Positions 1 to 8,453 of a stretch of DNA of 64,000 bases are shown here, one piece after another. How positions within the stretch are numbered: the first letter of the stretch is position 1; every line of letters begins with the position of its first letter. The stretch comes from Microbacterium sp. zg-Y818 (GTDB taxonomy: Bacteria; Actinomycetota; Actinomycetes; Actinomycetales; Microbacteriaceae). The notes under the pieces were generated by a model that worked only from the letters and a program-made list of their open reading frames with translations, was not told the origin of the DNA and made no database searches. The position numbers and the translations under genes were made by a program. The stretch spans positions 1,674,001 through 1,738,000 of the forward strand of contig NZ_CP126741.1 in assembly GCF_030246905.1 (NCBI RefSeq), read 5' to 3'.

Positions 1-40
1 CGACGCCGGAGTCGAAGATTCCGATGGGGGCGTCGTTCAC
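1..40 (-). CDS. murI: Glutamate racemase, N-terminal fragment (runs off the left edge)
   Basis: Only the first 13 codons are in the window, starting from a GTG at 40-38 and reading VNDAPIGIFDSGV. The stretch PIGIFDSGV is the hallmark N-terminus of glutamate racemase, which makes D-glutamate for peptidoglycan in the cytoplasm. The Asp-Ser pair of FDSG includes the first catalytic-site residues of the family. On the minus strand a TAGGCT hexamer (52-47) lies six bases before the GTG, which fits a leaderless start. The gene diverges from pncB, a neighbour often seen in this bacterial family. The identification rests on a short but very characteristic peptide. Confidence 0.8.
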   Translation of the reverse strand, partial: MNDAPIGIFDSGV

Positions 41-80
41 CTTCCCAGCCTACGCGAGCGCCATCGATAGGCTGGCCCGC
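41..80. promoter_or_regulatory. Back-to-back leaderless promoters for murI and pncB
   Basis: The 40 bases between the two start codons hold two TAGGCT hexamers facing away from each other: 47-52 (read on the minus strand, six bases from the murI GTG) and 68-73 (plus strand, seven bases from the pncB ATG). Only 15 bases separate them, so the two polymerase footprints must overlap. No Shine-Dalgarno sequence is present on either side. Confidence 0.55.
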
Positions 81-1433
81 ATGACCGCAGCGCCCGAACG
101 CCCCGCCCGCGGGGCGAGCACCGCCCTGTTCACCGACCGGTACGAGCTGACCATGCTCGACGCGGCGCTGCACGACGGCTCCGCGCAGCGCCGCTGCGTG
201 TTCGAGCTGTTCGGCAGACGACTGCCGGGAGCCCGCCGCTTCGGCGTCGTCGCAGGAACGGGCCGGCTGCTGCAGCACCTGGAGAACTTCCACTTCGGCG
301 ACGACGAGCTGCGGTACCTGCGCGACAACCGGGTGGTGGATGCCGAGACCATCGCGTTCCTCGAGGGCTACCGGTTCACCGGCACCATCACCGGGTACCG
401 CGAAGGCGAGCTGTACTTCCCCGGCTCCCCCGTGCTGACGGTCGAGGGCACCTTCGCCGAGGCCGTGGTGCTGGAGACCCTCGCCCTGAGCGTGCTCAAC
501 CACGACTCCGCCGTCGCGAACGCCGCCGCCCGCATGAGCATCGCCGCCGGCGACCGGCCCCTCGCCGAGATGGGCTCCCGCCGCGCCGACGAGCACTCCG
601 CCGTCGCCGCCGCCCGCGCGGCGTACATCGTCGGGTTCGATGCCACCAGCAACCTCGAGGCCGGGCGCACGTGGGGCATCCCCACGATGGGGACGGCCGC
701 GCACGCGTGGACGCTGCTGCACGACACCGAAGAAGAGGCGTTCCGCGCCCAGATCGCCGCGCTCGGCGTGGACACGACCCTGCTCGTGGACACGTACGAC
801 CTCCGCCAGGGCGTCGAGACGGCCATCCGGGTCGCCGGCACCGGGCTCGGCGGCGTGCGCATCGACTCCGGCGACCTGCCGACGGTCGCCGCCGAGGTGC
901 GTCGCCAACTCGACGAACTCGGGGCGACGGGAACCAAGATCACGGTGACCAGCGACCTGGACGAGTTCGCGATCGCCGCTCTCGCGGCATCCCCGGTCGA
1001 TGCCTACGGAGTGGGCACCTCGGTCGTCACCGGGTCGGGCGCTCCGACGGCGGGGATGGTCTACAAGCTCGTCGCCCGTCAGGACGGCGCGGGATCCTGG
1101 GTCTCGGTGCAGAAGACGTCCACCGACAAGACCTCGAAGGGCGGACGCAAGGCGGCTTTCCGCACACTGGACCAGGGCGTCGCCACGAGCGAGCTGATCG
1201 CCGTGGCCGACGGGTTCGAGTCCGTGCCGACCGCCGCCGACCACCCCGAGGCGCGGGCGCTGCACGTGACCCTCGTCGACGAGGGTGTCACCGATGCCGC
1301 CCACCTCGGCAGCGAGGGCGTCGCGGCCGCGCGCGCGCACCACCTGCGGGTGCGCGAGGAGCTGCCGGTGCGCGCACTGGCCCTCAGCCGCTCCGAGCCC
1401 GCACTGCCCACCCGCTTCGTCGACGTGGGCTGA
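81..1433 (+). CDS. pncB: Nicotinate phosphoribosyltransferase
   Basis: This cytoplasmic enzyme joins nicotinate and PRPP to give nicotinate mononucleotide, the entry step of NAD salvage (Preiss-Handler pathway). The protein is about 450 residues, normal for the family. Near the N-terminus is the typical TDRYELTML segment. Further on are GSRRADEHSAV and GFDATSNLEAG (active-site loop region), GIPTMGTAAHAW, GVRIDSGDL (phosphate/ribose binding) and SDLDEF. An upstream in-frame ATG at 24 is rejected because it lies inside the murI promoter region. The ATG at 81 sits seven bases after TAGGCT, the leaderless pattern seen throughout the window. It diverges from murI and converges on a DUF3039 gene. 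Confidence 0.95.
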   Translation: MTAAPERPARGASTALFTDRYELTMLDAALHDGSAQRRCVFELFGRRLPGARRFGVVAGTGRLLQHLENFHFGDDELRYLRDNRVVDAETIAFLEGYRFTGTITGYREGELYFPGSPVLTVEGTFAEAVVLETLALSVLNHDSAVANAAARMSIAAGDRPLAEMGSRRADEHSAVAAARAAYIVGFDATSNLEAGRTWGIPTMGTAAHAWTLLHDTEEEAFRAQIAALGVDTTLLVDTYDLRQGVETAIRVAGTGLGGVRIDSGDLPTVAAEVRRQLDELGATGTKITVTSDLDEFAIAALAASPVDAYGVGTSVVTGSGAPTAGMVYKLVARQDGAGSWVSVQKTSTDKTSKGGRKAAFRTLDQGVATSELIAVADGFESVPTAADHPEARALHVTLVDEGVTDAAHLGSEGVAAARAHHLRVREELPVRALALSRSEPALPTRFVDVG

Positions 1434-1451
1434 GCGGCCCGCGCCGGCGGG

Positions 1452-1718
1452 TCAGGTGTTCAGCGACTCGTAGATCTCTTTGCACGCGGGGCAGACGGGG
1501 AACTTCTCCGGGTCGCGACCGGGCGTCCACTTCTTGCCGCACAGCGCCCGCACCGGCTTGCCGGTGATGGCGGATTCGAGGATCTTGTCCTTTTTGACGT
1601 AGTGCGAAAACCGCTCATGGTCACCCGGCTCGATGTTCTCCTCGCGGATGAGCTCCTCGAGCTCACGGTCGAGGGTCGCGAGACCCCCCTGGTCGGGGCT
1701 GTCGATCGGCGTGCTCAT
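1452..1718 (-). CDS. DUF3039 family small zinc-ribbon-like protein
   Basis: An 88-residue soluble, acidic protein of unknown function that matches the actinobacterial DUF3039 family. The N-terminal half is charged and probably helical. The C-terminal half has ALCGKKW followed about 18 residues later by CPACKEIY; three cysteines are visible, so a metal-binding knuckle is plausible but not proven. A TAGAAT hexamer eight bases before the ATG suggests leaderless expression. It converges on pncB with only 18 bases between the stops, a gap rich in GC dyads. In this bacterial family the gene is commonly found beside murI and pncB; no function can be inferred from that. Confidence 0.85.
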   Translation of the reverse strand: MSTPIDSPDQGGLATLDRELEELIREENIEPGDHERFSHYVKKDKILESAITGKPVRALCGKKWTPGRDPEKFPVCPACKEIYESLNT

Positions 1719-1758
1719 GGTGAGTCATTCTAGTCGCGGCACCCACGGCGATGGCCCG

Positions 1759-3321
1759 TCATGTCGCTTCGGCGAACTCCATGATCCGACCGCTGGCCCG
1801 TCCGAACACCCGGCCGCCGATGAGCACCCCGCCAACGAGCACCACGATGCCCGCGACGACCCCGGCCCACAATGCCAGCCAGGTGTCCCCCGGATCGGAG
1901 GTCAGCGCGAGCCAGCCCCACCACAGCGCCGGCACGGCGGCCGCCAGCGCGCCGAGCAGCACCAGGGCCTGCGCCGCCGTGCCGCCGGTGCGCTGCGGCT
2001 GCTGGAACGGGCTGTCACCGGGGCGCGTCACCGGGTACGGCGACAGTGCGGAGGCGATGCTCGACAGCCCCAGGCCCGACAAGAACAGCGCGGCACACAC
2101 GCCGATGAGTGCGGGCATCGTGTTCCAGTCGCCGTGCACCCAGATCGCCAGAGGCACCGTCACCGCCAGCAGTGGCACACCGAACAGCAGCACGGGGACC
2201 AGGCGGCCGACCCGGTCCGCGACGCCGTCGACAGCGCCCGCGATGTGCATCCAGATCGCCGTGGAGTCGTAGGCGAGGTCGTTGTGCGGCAGCCACCCGA
2301 GGAAGAGGGCCATGAGCGGCACCGGGACCAGGGCGATGACGGATGCCGGCACGCCGACGACCATCAGCGGCACGATCGTGAGCGCTGCGGCCACCGGTAT
2401 GACCGCGATGTTCACCAGATACCGCCGGTCGCGCATCCAGTACACGAGGCTGCGGGCGGCGATCGCGCCGGCCGGCGTGCCGGGGGTGAGTGTGAACCAG
2501 CCGAGACCCCCGCGCTCGCGCACTGCAACGGGGCGGGGGGTGGTGGTCAGCGTGTGGCGCACCAGCAGCACCCAGACGCCCGCGAGTACGAGGAGCGTCA
2601 CGACGGTCACCGCCAGCGACGCCCAGACCCCGCCGGGGTCGACGGCGGCGACGCCCGCGGTGGCGAGGGCAGCGCCGAGGGGCGTCAGCGCGAGGACGTC
2701 GGCGACATCGGCGAGCTGGGCCGGAACGCGTCCGCGCCACTCGAGCGAGGCCAGGTAGACGCCCACCGGGACGACGACGACCAGCAGGACCAACAGGAAG
2801 AGGCCCGCCAGCTCGCGGCTCCGTCGCTCGTTGAGCGCGATGGCCGCCACGGCGAAGCCGACGCGTGCCAGCAGGACGCAGGTCGCGAGGCCGAGGCCGA
2901 CCGACAGCAGCGCCACCGCCCACGGGGCGCCGTGCGCCGTCCAGACGACGACCAGGCAGGCCGCCATGGGAATCAGTGCGAGCACGGGCAGGCTCAGGAA
3001 TCCGGCGACCGACAGCATGCCGGCAAGCCGCGCGGGGGTGACTGGGAGCATGGCGAACCGACGCGGGTCGAGGGGGTCCTCGATACCGGTGACCAGCGGC
3101 GCGACGGCGAAGGCCAGCGTCACGGCCGACCCACCGAGCACGGTGATCGTCAGCACGACCCTGTCGGGGGCGTCGGCGAGGCTCAGCAGGGCCCAGCACG
3201 CCACCGCCACGGCGCCGACGACGACGGCCAGGCCCGCGACGGTGCGCGCGACGTCCGCGGGCTTACCGCGCAGCGCCGCCGTCAGCAGCGCCAGCCTCAG
3301 CCGGAGAACGTGTGCAGCCAC
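1759..3321 (-). CDS. ABC transporter permease (ABC-2 type, multi-pass)
   Basis: A 520-residue integral membrane protein with roughly ten to twelve hydrophobic segments distributed over its whole length and no catalytic motifs. The gene begins 25 bases inside the end of the upstream ATPase gene on the same strand, so the two are almost certainly co-translated and form one exporter. The N-terminus ([20 protein letters not shown]) is a short cationic amphipathic stretch before the first membrane segment, as in many ABC-2 permeases of Gram-positive bacteria. The substrate cannot be read from the sequence. Neighbouring genes on the same strand (DUF3039) are separated by about 40 bases and are probably independent. 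Confidence 0.85.
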   Translation of the reverse strand: MAAHVLRLRLALLTAALRGKPADVARTVAGLAVVVGAVAVACWALLSLADAPDRVVLTITVLGGSAVTLAFAVAPLVTGIEDPLDPRRFAMLPVTPARLAGMLSVAGFLSLPVLALIPMAACLVVVWTAHGAPWAVALLSVGLGLATCVLLARVGFAVAAIALNERRSRELAGLFLLVLLVVVVPVGVYLASLEWRGRVPAQLADVADVLALTPLGAALATAGVAAVDPGGVWASLAVTVVTLLVLAGVWVLLVRHTLTTTPRPVAVRERGGLGWFTLTPGTPAGAIAARSLVYWMRDRRYLVNIAVIPVAAALTIVPLMVVGVPASVIALVPVPLMALFLGWLPHNDLAYDSTAIWMHIAGAVDGVADRVGRLVPVLLFGVPLLAVTVPLAIWVHGDWNTMPALIGVCAALFLSGLGLSSIASALSPYPVTRPGDSPFQQPQRTGGTAAQALVLLGALAAAVPALWWGWLALTSDPGDTWLALWAGVVAGIVVLVGGVLIGGRVFGRASGRIMEFAEAT

Positions 3322-4757
3322 TCGAGGCCCTCCACGTCGCCCAGGCCGCCGGCGAGTTCGACGAAGCGCTGCTCGAGGGTGAGCTCGCCCCGGACCTCGG
3401 CGACCGTGCCCTCGGCCAGCACCTGCCCGGAGACGATGACGGCCACCCGCGAGCAGACGCGCTCGACGAGCTCCATCCCGTGGCTCGACAGGATCACCGT
3501 GCCGCCGTGTTCGACGTATGCCGCCAGGATGTCGAGGATGACCGCACTCGACACCGGATCCACCGCCTCGAACGGCTCATCGAGCACCAGCACGCGCGGC
3601 GAGTGGATCATGGCCCCCGCGAGCATGATCTTCTTCGTCATGCCGCCGGAGTAATCCGACACCGGACGTGAAAGCGCGTCGGTGAGGTCGAACGCCCGCG
3701 CAAGGTCGGCGGCGCGGCTGTCCGCGACGGGCGCGGGGAGCCCCCGCAGCAGCCCGTAGTAGTGCAGCAGCTGCCGGCCGGTGAGACGGTCGAACGTGCG
3801 CAGCCGGTCGGGCAGCACGCCCATCAGCCGCTTGGCGGCGACGGGGTCTGCGCCCGCATCGATGTCATTGATGCGGATGCTGCCCCGGTCGGGGCGCAGC
3901 AGGCCGGCGATCATGGACAGCGTCGTGGTCTTGCCGGCACCGTTGGGGCCGACGAGTCCGTAGAACGATCCGGCGGGGACGGTCAGGTCGATCCCGTCGA
4001 CGGCCGCGGTGCCGCCGAAGATCTTCGTCACCCCGCGCAGCTGCAGCGCGGGCCGCGCAGCCTCCTCGTCCGTGAGCACCTGCTCGTCGAGCGTCGAAAC
4101 GACGACCGCCACCGCGTCGTGCGACTCGGAGTCAGCGGCCGTGCCTCGTGCACCGGATGCCGAGGGCTGCGGAGCGGGTGAGGGAGCGGGCTCAGGGAGC
4201 GGTTCCGGCTCAGGATCCGGGAGTGGCTCTGGTTCAGGGAGTCGCTGCGGCAGCGGTTCGGGGTCCCGAAGCGGCTCCGTGGTCGGCTCGGGCTCCGGCA
4301 GCGGCTCGGGCAGCGGTGCGGGCTCAGGCAGCGGTGCGGGCTCAGGCAGCGGTGCGGGGACGGGCGCCGGCAGCGTCGCGCCTGCGGGCACGAGCTCGGG
4401 CGACTCCGCAAGGCGCGCTGCGACAGCGGCGGCCGGGTCGGATGGTTTCGGCGGCAGCGTGGGCTGGGCGGCGGCCCGGGCGGCGGGCAGCGGCGGGAGC
4501 GGGGGTCGCGCGCCGGCTTGAGCGGCGGGCAGCGGCGGACGCGGGGGTGTCGCGGCGGCCTGCGCGGCGGGCAGCGGAGGGAGCGGGGGCAGCGCGACCG
4601 GCGGCGCCGCTGGCACGGCGTCCACGGGGCGGGGACCCTTGCCCGGGCGCGGTTTCCGGGGCTTCGCCTCCGGCTTGGGCCGCGCGCGCTGCACACCGGA
4701 CTGCTCCGGCACATCGTCCGGAGCAGAGTCGTGGGGGAAGGGCAGCGACGCTGTCAC
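3297..4757 (-). CDS. ABC transporter ATPase with long proline-rich N-terminal extension
   Basis: The C-terminal half (about residues 235-486) is a complete ABC ATPase of the ABC-2 exporter class: Walker [10 protein letters not shown] near residue 270, signature YSGGM, Walker B VLVLDEP and the switch histidine in SSHGME. It powers the permease encoded immediately downstream. The first ~235 residues are very unusual for a cytoplasmic ATPase: a basic Pro/Lys/Arg patch, Ala-Pro-Leu repeats, then an extended run of LPEP/PEP repeats rich in proline and glutamate. The start is a GTG at 4757 preceded by TACCGT at six bases, supporting translation of the whole extension. The extension may act as a spacer or a cytoskeleton/wall-synthesis contact, but that is speculation. 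Confidence 0.88.
   Translation of the reverse strand: MTASLPFPHDSAPDDVPEQSGVQRARPKPEAKPRKPRPGKGPRPVDAVPAAPPVALPPLPPLPAAQAAATPPRPPLPAAQAGARPPLPPLPAARAAAQPTLPPKPSDPAAAVAARLAESPELVPAGATLPAPVPAPLPEPAPLPEPAPLPEPLPEPEPTTEPLRDPEPLPQRLPEPEPLPDPEPEPLPEPAPSPAPQPSASGARGTAADSESHDAVAVVVSTLDEQVLTDEEAARPALQLRGVTKIFGGTAAVDGIDLTVPAGSFYGLVGPNGAGKTTTLSMIAGLLRPDRGSIRINDIDAGADPVAAKRLMGVLPDRLRTFDRLTGRQLLHYYGLLRGLPAPVADSRAADLARAFDLTDALSRPVSDYSGGMTKKIMLAGAMIHSPRVLVLDEPFEAVDPVSSAVILDILAAYVEHGGTVILSSHGMELVERVCSRVAVIVSGQVLAEGTVAEVRGELTLEQRFVELAGGLGDVEGLEWLHTFSG
4303..4356. repeat. Three tandem 18-bp repeats encoding LPEPAP units
   Basis: Three head-to-tail copies of an 18-base unit (4303-4320, 4321-4338, 4339-4356) differ at one position only. 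On the coding (minus) strand they specify repeated Leu-Pro-Glu-Pro-Ala-Pro. They lie inside the proline-rich extension of the ABC ATPase. The flanking DNA (about 4190-4380) contains more diverged copies of the same theme, so copy number could vary between strains without breaking the frame. Confidence 0.85.
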
Positions 4758-4882
4758 CCGTCAACGGTATCAAGCACATCCGCGAGGACGAGTGCCTACC
4801 GCGTGCAGCGTCATATTGTGGACCTTTTGTCACGAAACGACAACGGACCGGCCGCTTTCTGTGCCTTCACAGGTGCCCTCGC

Positions 4883-4946
4883 TACGATAGGCAGGCACAA
4901 AGGGGTGTCCTTTCGGTGAACCGACCGTGAACACAGACTTCAGGAG
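4883..4946 (+). promoter_or_regulatory. Probable promoter and short leader of the LicC-like gene
   Basis: TACGAT at 4883-4888 is a good -10 hexamer. It would give a leader of about 60 bases ending with the ribosome-binding site caggag (4941-4946), ten bases before the GTG. A small hairpin AAAGG-GGTGT-CCTTT lies at 4900-4914 in this leader. The rest of the 198-base gap (4758-4955) holds the oppositely directed promoter of the ABC exporter and nothing else recognisable. Confidence 0.4.
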
Positions 4947-4955
4947 CAAAACCCC

Positions 4956-5648
4956 GTGACTCTTCAGACCGTCATCCTCGCAGCAGGGATGGGCTCACGC
5001 CTCGGCCGCAGCCTGCCCAAGCCGCTCACCGAGCTCAGCGACGGCCGCAGCATCATGCAGCAGCAGCACGACAACATCCGTGCCGCCTTCGGCAAGACCG
5101 CGCGCATCACCACGGTCGTCGGCTACCGCGCCGAGACGATCGTGGAGGCCTTCCCCGACGCCGACTACGTCTACAACGACCGGTACGACCAGACCAACAC
5201 CTCGAAGTCCCTGCTGCGCGCCCTCGCCGCCACCGGCAAGAGCGGGGTGCTGTGGATGAACGGCGACGTCGTCTTCGACCCGCGGGTGCTGGGCCGCGCG
5301 ATCGCCCTCATCGAGGCCGAGCGCTCGTTCGTGACCGTCAACACCGCGAAGGTCAGCGACGAAGAGGTCAAGTACACCGTCGACGCCGCCGGGTACATCG
5401 CCGAGCTGTCCAAGACCGTCTCGGGCGGCATCGGCGAGGCCGTGGGCATCAACTACATCTCTGCAGCGGACAAGCGGGCGTTCATGCGCCAGCTGTCCCG
5501 TGTGGATGACCAGGACTACTTCGAGCGCGGCCTCGAGCTTGCGATCGTCGAGGACGGCGTGCGCCTGCAGCCGCTGGACATCTCCGACCTCTACGCCGTC
5601 GAAGTTGACTTCGCCGAAGACCTCGAGCGGGCGAACCTCTACGTCTGA
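4956..5648 (+). CDS. LicC-like sugar/choline-phosphate nucleotidyltransferase
   Basis: A 230-residue soluble NTP-transferase-fold protein. The N-terminus carries the nucleotide-binding signature LAAGMGSRLG followed by the lysine of LPKPL. A metal-binding aspartate lies in MNGDVVF near residue 105, and the C-terminus has VDFAEDLERAN, equivalent to the second metal-binding region of LicC-type cytidylyltransferases. Such enzymes activate phosphocholine or a sugar-/polyol-phosphate with CTP or another NTP for surface glycopolymers. The actual substrate is not determinable. The three CDP-glycerol-transferase-family genes 3-8 kb downstream make an envelope-polymer role plausible. The start is a GTG with an AGGAG-type ribosome-binding site. 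Confidence 0.75.
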   Translation: MTLQTVILAAGMGSRLGRSLPKPLTELSDGRSIMQQQHDNIRAAFGKTARITTVVGYRAETIVEAFPDADYVYNDRYDQTNTSKSLLRALAATGKSGVLWMNGDVVFDPRVLGRAIALIEAERSFVTVNTAKVSDEEVKYTVDAAGYIAELSKTVSGGIGEAVGINYISAADKRAFMRQLSRVDDQDYFERGLELAIVEDGVRLQPLDISDLYAVEVDFAEDLERANLYV

Positions 5649-5695
5649 GCCGCGCCCCAGGGCACGCCCAGCGTGGCCTGAATAGGATCGGCGCC

Positions 5696-6652
5696 ATGGC
5701 CGACAAGGTGCACCGCATCCACACGCTCCCCGACGACGCTCCGTGGACCGGCGGCCTGCCGCCGGCGGGCTCCGCCGAGCACCCGCTCGTCGTGCGAATG
5801 CTCGACCGGGCCATGGCGATCCAGCGACCGGCGGTGGTGGCGCACCTGCGCAGCATCCGGCTGCGCCATCCGGATGCCACCACGAGCGAGATCGCGCGCA
5901 TGCTCGAACGCCGCTACCTCGCTGCAGTGACGGGCAGCGGCGCGGCCGTCGGCGCCACGGCCGTCGTCCCCGGCATCGGCACCGCTGTCACCCTCACGCT
6001 CAGCGGGGTGGAGACGGCGGGCTTCCTCGAGGCGACGGCGCTGTTCGCACAGTCGATGGCGGAGCTGCACGGCATCCCCGTCGACAACCCCGATCGGGCA
6101 CGCGCCCTCGTGCTGACCCTCATGATGGGCAAGGAGGGCGTGGACCTCGTCTCCCAGCTCGCCGGTCAGGTCGCGGGCAAGGGCGTGCCGCGTGACAAGT
6201 ACTGGGGTGAGCTCGTCACCAAGACACTCCCCCGCGCTGCCGTCGGGCCGCTGGTCGACCGGCTGAAGAGCTCGTTCGTCCGCCAGTTCGCGGCCAAGGG
6301 TGGCGCCTCGATACTCGGCAAGGCGCTGCCCTTCGGCGTCGGCGCCGCCGTGGGCGGGGCCGGCAACAACATCCTCGGCCGGCGGGTGCTCGTGAACGCC
6401 CGCCGCGGGTTCGGGCCGCCGCCACTGGAGTACCCGCACGAGCTCGAGCCGAAAGAGGGGGCCGACCGGATCGAGCGCACCGCGGCGCGCGGGGTCCGTC
6501 GCGCCGGCACCGCCATCGCCTCCGCCGGCATGGGCGCCGCGCATGGCGTGCAGCGCGCGGCGAAGCGCGTGGGCGGCGCCGTGAGGCCGCGACGGCACAA
6601 GAGCATCGAGCCCACCGGCGCGGAGACCGACGGCGAACGCGACGCGGAGTGA
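5696..6652 (+). CDS. Uncharacterised EcsC-like membrane-associated protein
   Basis: A 318-residue protein of unknown function. Residues ~75-125 are a hydrophobic, Gly/Ala-rich stretch (GSGAAVGATAVVPGIGTAV) compatible with membrane insertion or a hairpin. A second Gly-rich hydrophobic stretch lies near residues 205-230 (GVGAAVGGAGNNILGRRV). The pattern of a glycine-rich membrane hairpin followed by a second helical pair resembles EcsC-type proteins, but I would not assign the name firmly. The C-terminal ~70 residues are basic and low in complexity. TAGGAT lies exactly seven bases before the ATG, indicating leaderless expression. Downstream genes have their own promoters. Confidence 0.6.
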   Translation: MADKVHRIHTLPDDAPWTGGLPPAGSAEHPLVVRMLDRAMAIQRPAVVAHLRSIRLRHPDATTSEIARMLERRYLAAVTGSGAAVGATAVVPGIGTAVTLTLSGVETAGFLEATALFAQSMAELHGIPVDNPDRARALVLTLMMGKEGVDLVSQLAGQVAGKGVPRDKYWGELVTKTLPRAAVGPLVDRLKSSFVRQFAAKGGASILGKALPFGVGAAVGGAGNNILGRRVLVNARRGFGPPPLEYPHELEPKEGADRIERTAARGVRRAGTAIASAGMGAAHGVQRAAKRVGGAVRPRRHKSIEPTGAETDGERDAE

Positions 6653-6727
6653 CGCCGACCGCCGGCTGAGGGCCGGCGCGGTCGGCCGCGCGGCGTCGTC
6701 ACAGGAGCCGACGGCTAGGCTCGTTCG

Positions 6728-6949
6728 GTGGCATCCCTCCTCATCGCACTGCTCCTGGCCAACGCCGTCTTCAACGTCGTGGTCTGGCCCGCGTTCTTCC
6801 GGCGGGTGGCGAAGGATCCGCGTGCGAAGGACGCCGCGGGCAAGCGCACCAGGTTCTTCACCGTGCATGCCGTGCTGATCGGCCTCGCCCTCGCGCTGGC
6901 CGTCGTGTCGGCGGTCGTCGCGGTCGTCGCCGCGATCCAGGGCGTCTGA
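6728..6949 (+). CDS. Small SCO4848-like membrane protein
   Basis: A 73-residue protein with two transmembrane segments (about residues 2-22 and 47-70) joined by a short basic loop. The segment VVWPAFFRRVAKDPRA resembles the conserved W-P-x-F...KDPRA region of the actinobacterial SCO4848 family, whose function is unknown. It starts at a GTG six bases after TAGGCT, so it is probably leaderless and independently transcribed. Neighbours give no functional hint. Confidence 0.6.
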   Translation: MASLLIALLLANAVFNVVVWPAFFRRVAKDPRAKDAAGKRTRFFTVHAVLIGLALALAVVSAVVAVVAAIQGV

Positions 6950-7022
6950 GCCACAACCCGCACCCTCCCCTCGCCCGGGCCATGCCTCGACAGTGCGCGG
7001 CGTCGGCAATACGCTCACGGGC

Positions 7023-8453
7023 ATGGACAGTACGCTGGCGTGTCTGGTTCGTTGGATGCCACGGCAACGCTGGTATGCGGCGAAGGGGCGCAGGCCCCAT
7101 CTGCGTTACGTCGCGTCGTGGGATGTACCGACGTCGGAGTCGGGAGTGCGCGTGCGCACGGTGCTGGTGACCGACGACGGAACGCTGCCCGCAGTGACCT
7201 ACCAGGTGCCGCTGGTCGCCCGGGCGACGGCGTCGGTGCCGTCGGCGCTCGGTCCGCACGTCATCGGTCACCCTGACCCCGGCACCACACTCATCGACGG
7301 ACCGCACGATCCCGCCTATGCCACGGCGCTGCTGGCACTCGTGACGTCGGGCGGTGTGGCACATGGCCGACACACGACCGCGACCGGGCACACCGTCTCA
7401 TCCGCGCACGCCACCGCGGCCGCCGACGCGCACACGTCGAGCGTGCTCACCGGCGAACAGTCCAACACCTCCATTCGCTACGGGTTCGACGGCGACGCCT
7501 CGCCGGTCATCTGCAAGCTGTACCGGCAGGTGCACCACGGTCGGAATCCCGACATCGAGTTGAACGTAGCGCTCAGCGAGGCGCGTTCGCCTCACGTCCC
7601 GCGCGCTGTCGGCTGGGTCGAGGGCGACTGGCCCGACCCGACGCCGTCAGACCCTGCCGGCACCGGCTCCCTGGCGTTCGCACAGCAGTACTTCCCCGAC
7701 GTCGAAGACGCCTGGCGGGTGGCCCTGCGTGCCGCGGCGGGGGGCGACGACTTCGGCGGAGCCGCGTTCGATCTGGGCGCCGCCACCGCGGATGTGCACC
7801 GCTCGCTCGCCCACGTGTTCCCGGTGCGGGAGGCCGCTCCCATCGATCGCGCGGCGCTGCGCGAAGCGTGGCAGCGGCGGCTCTCCACCGCCGTGGCCGA
7901 GGTCGGGCCCCTCGGCCAGGCGCGACGGGCCATCGAAGCCGTCTACGACCGCGCACTCGACGTCGACTGGCCCGCCTTGCAGCGCATCCATGGCGACTAC
8001 CATCTCGGTCAGGTGATCCTCGTGCCCGGCCGAGGCTGGGTCCTCTTGGATTTCGAGGGCGAGCCGCTGCGGCCGATGCCCGAGCGGGTGCGGCCCGACC
8101 TCGCCCTGCGGGACGTCGCGGGCATGCTCCGATCCTTCGATTACGTCGCCGGTTCGGTGCGTCTCGATCACCCCGACCGAGCGAACGCCGTGCGGGAGTG
8201 GGCCGCGATCGCGCGACGCAGCTTCCTCTCGGGCTACGCCGACCGTGCCGGCACCCGCACGACGCTCGCCGGTCCGCTGCTGGACGCCCTTGAACTCGAC
8301 AAGGCCGTGTACGAGGCGATCTATGAGTCCCGCTCACGCCCCGCGTGGATCGTGATCCCGCTGCGGGCGATCGAGCGCCTCATCGCCGACGCGACGCCTG
8401 ACCTGCCGCCGGAGGGCGCTCAGTCGGCGTCGTCGAGCTCCGCGTCGTCCTGA
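7023..8453 (+). CDS. Maltokinase-like phosphotransferase
   Basis: A 476-residue cytoplasmic kinase-fold protein. The N-terminal region (RWMPRQRWYAAKGR) is the cap typical of maltokinases. The catalytic segment IHGDYHLGQVI lies near residue 323, with LLDFEGEP about 20 residues later providing the metal-binding aspartate. Maltokinases phosphorylate maltose at C1 with ATP and feed GlgE-type alpha-glucan synthesis from trehalose. The usual partners treS and glgE are not in this window, so the assignment to that pathway is an inference. An in-frame upstream ATG at 6993 is rejected: TACGCT lies exactly seven bases before the ATG at 7023. The 3' end overlaps the opposite-strand glycerophosphotransferase gene by 34 bases. 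Confidence 0.8.
   Translation: MDSTLACLVRWMPRQRWYAAKGRRPHLRYVASWDVPTSESGVRVRTVLVTDDGTLPAVTYQVPLVARATASVPSALGPHVIGHPDPGTTLIDGPHDPAYATALLALVTSGGVAHGRHTTATGHTVSSAHATAAADAHTSSVLTGEQSNTSIRYGFDGDASPVICKLYRQVHHGRNPDIELNVALSEARSPHVPRAVGWVEGDWPDPTPSDPAGTGSLAFAQQYFPDVEDAWRVALRAAAGGDDFGGAAFDLGAATADVHRSLAHVFPVREAAPIDRAALREAWQRRLSTAVAEVGPLGQARRAIEAVYDRALDVDWPALQRIHGDYHLGQVILVPGRGWVLLDFEGEPLRPMPERVRPDLALRDVAGMLRSFDYVAGSVRLDHPDRANAVREWAAIARRSFLSGYADRAGTRTTLAGPLLDALELDKAVYEAIYESRSRPAWIVIPLRAIERLIADATPDLPPEGAQSASSSSASS

Noticed and set aside
1633..3654. Very long open frame on the plus strand antisense to the ABC permease, rich in His, Gln, Arg and Asp
   Set aside because: Typical antisense shadow of a GC-rich membrane-protein gene: low-complexity composition, no recognisable domain, and the opposite strand encodes a coherent transporter pair.
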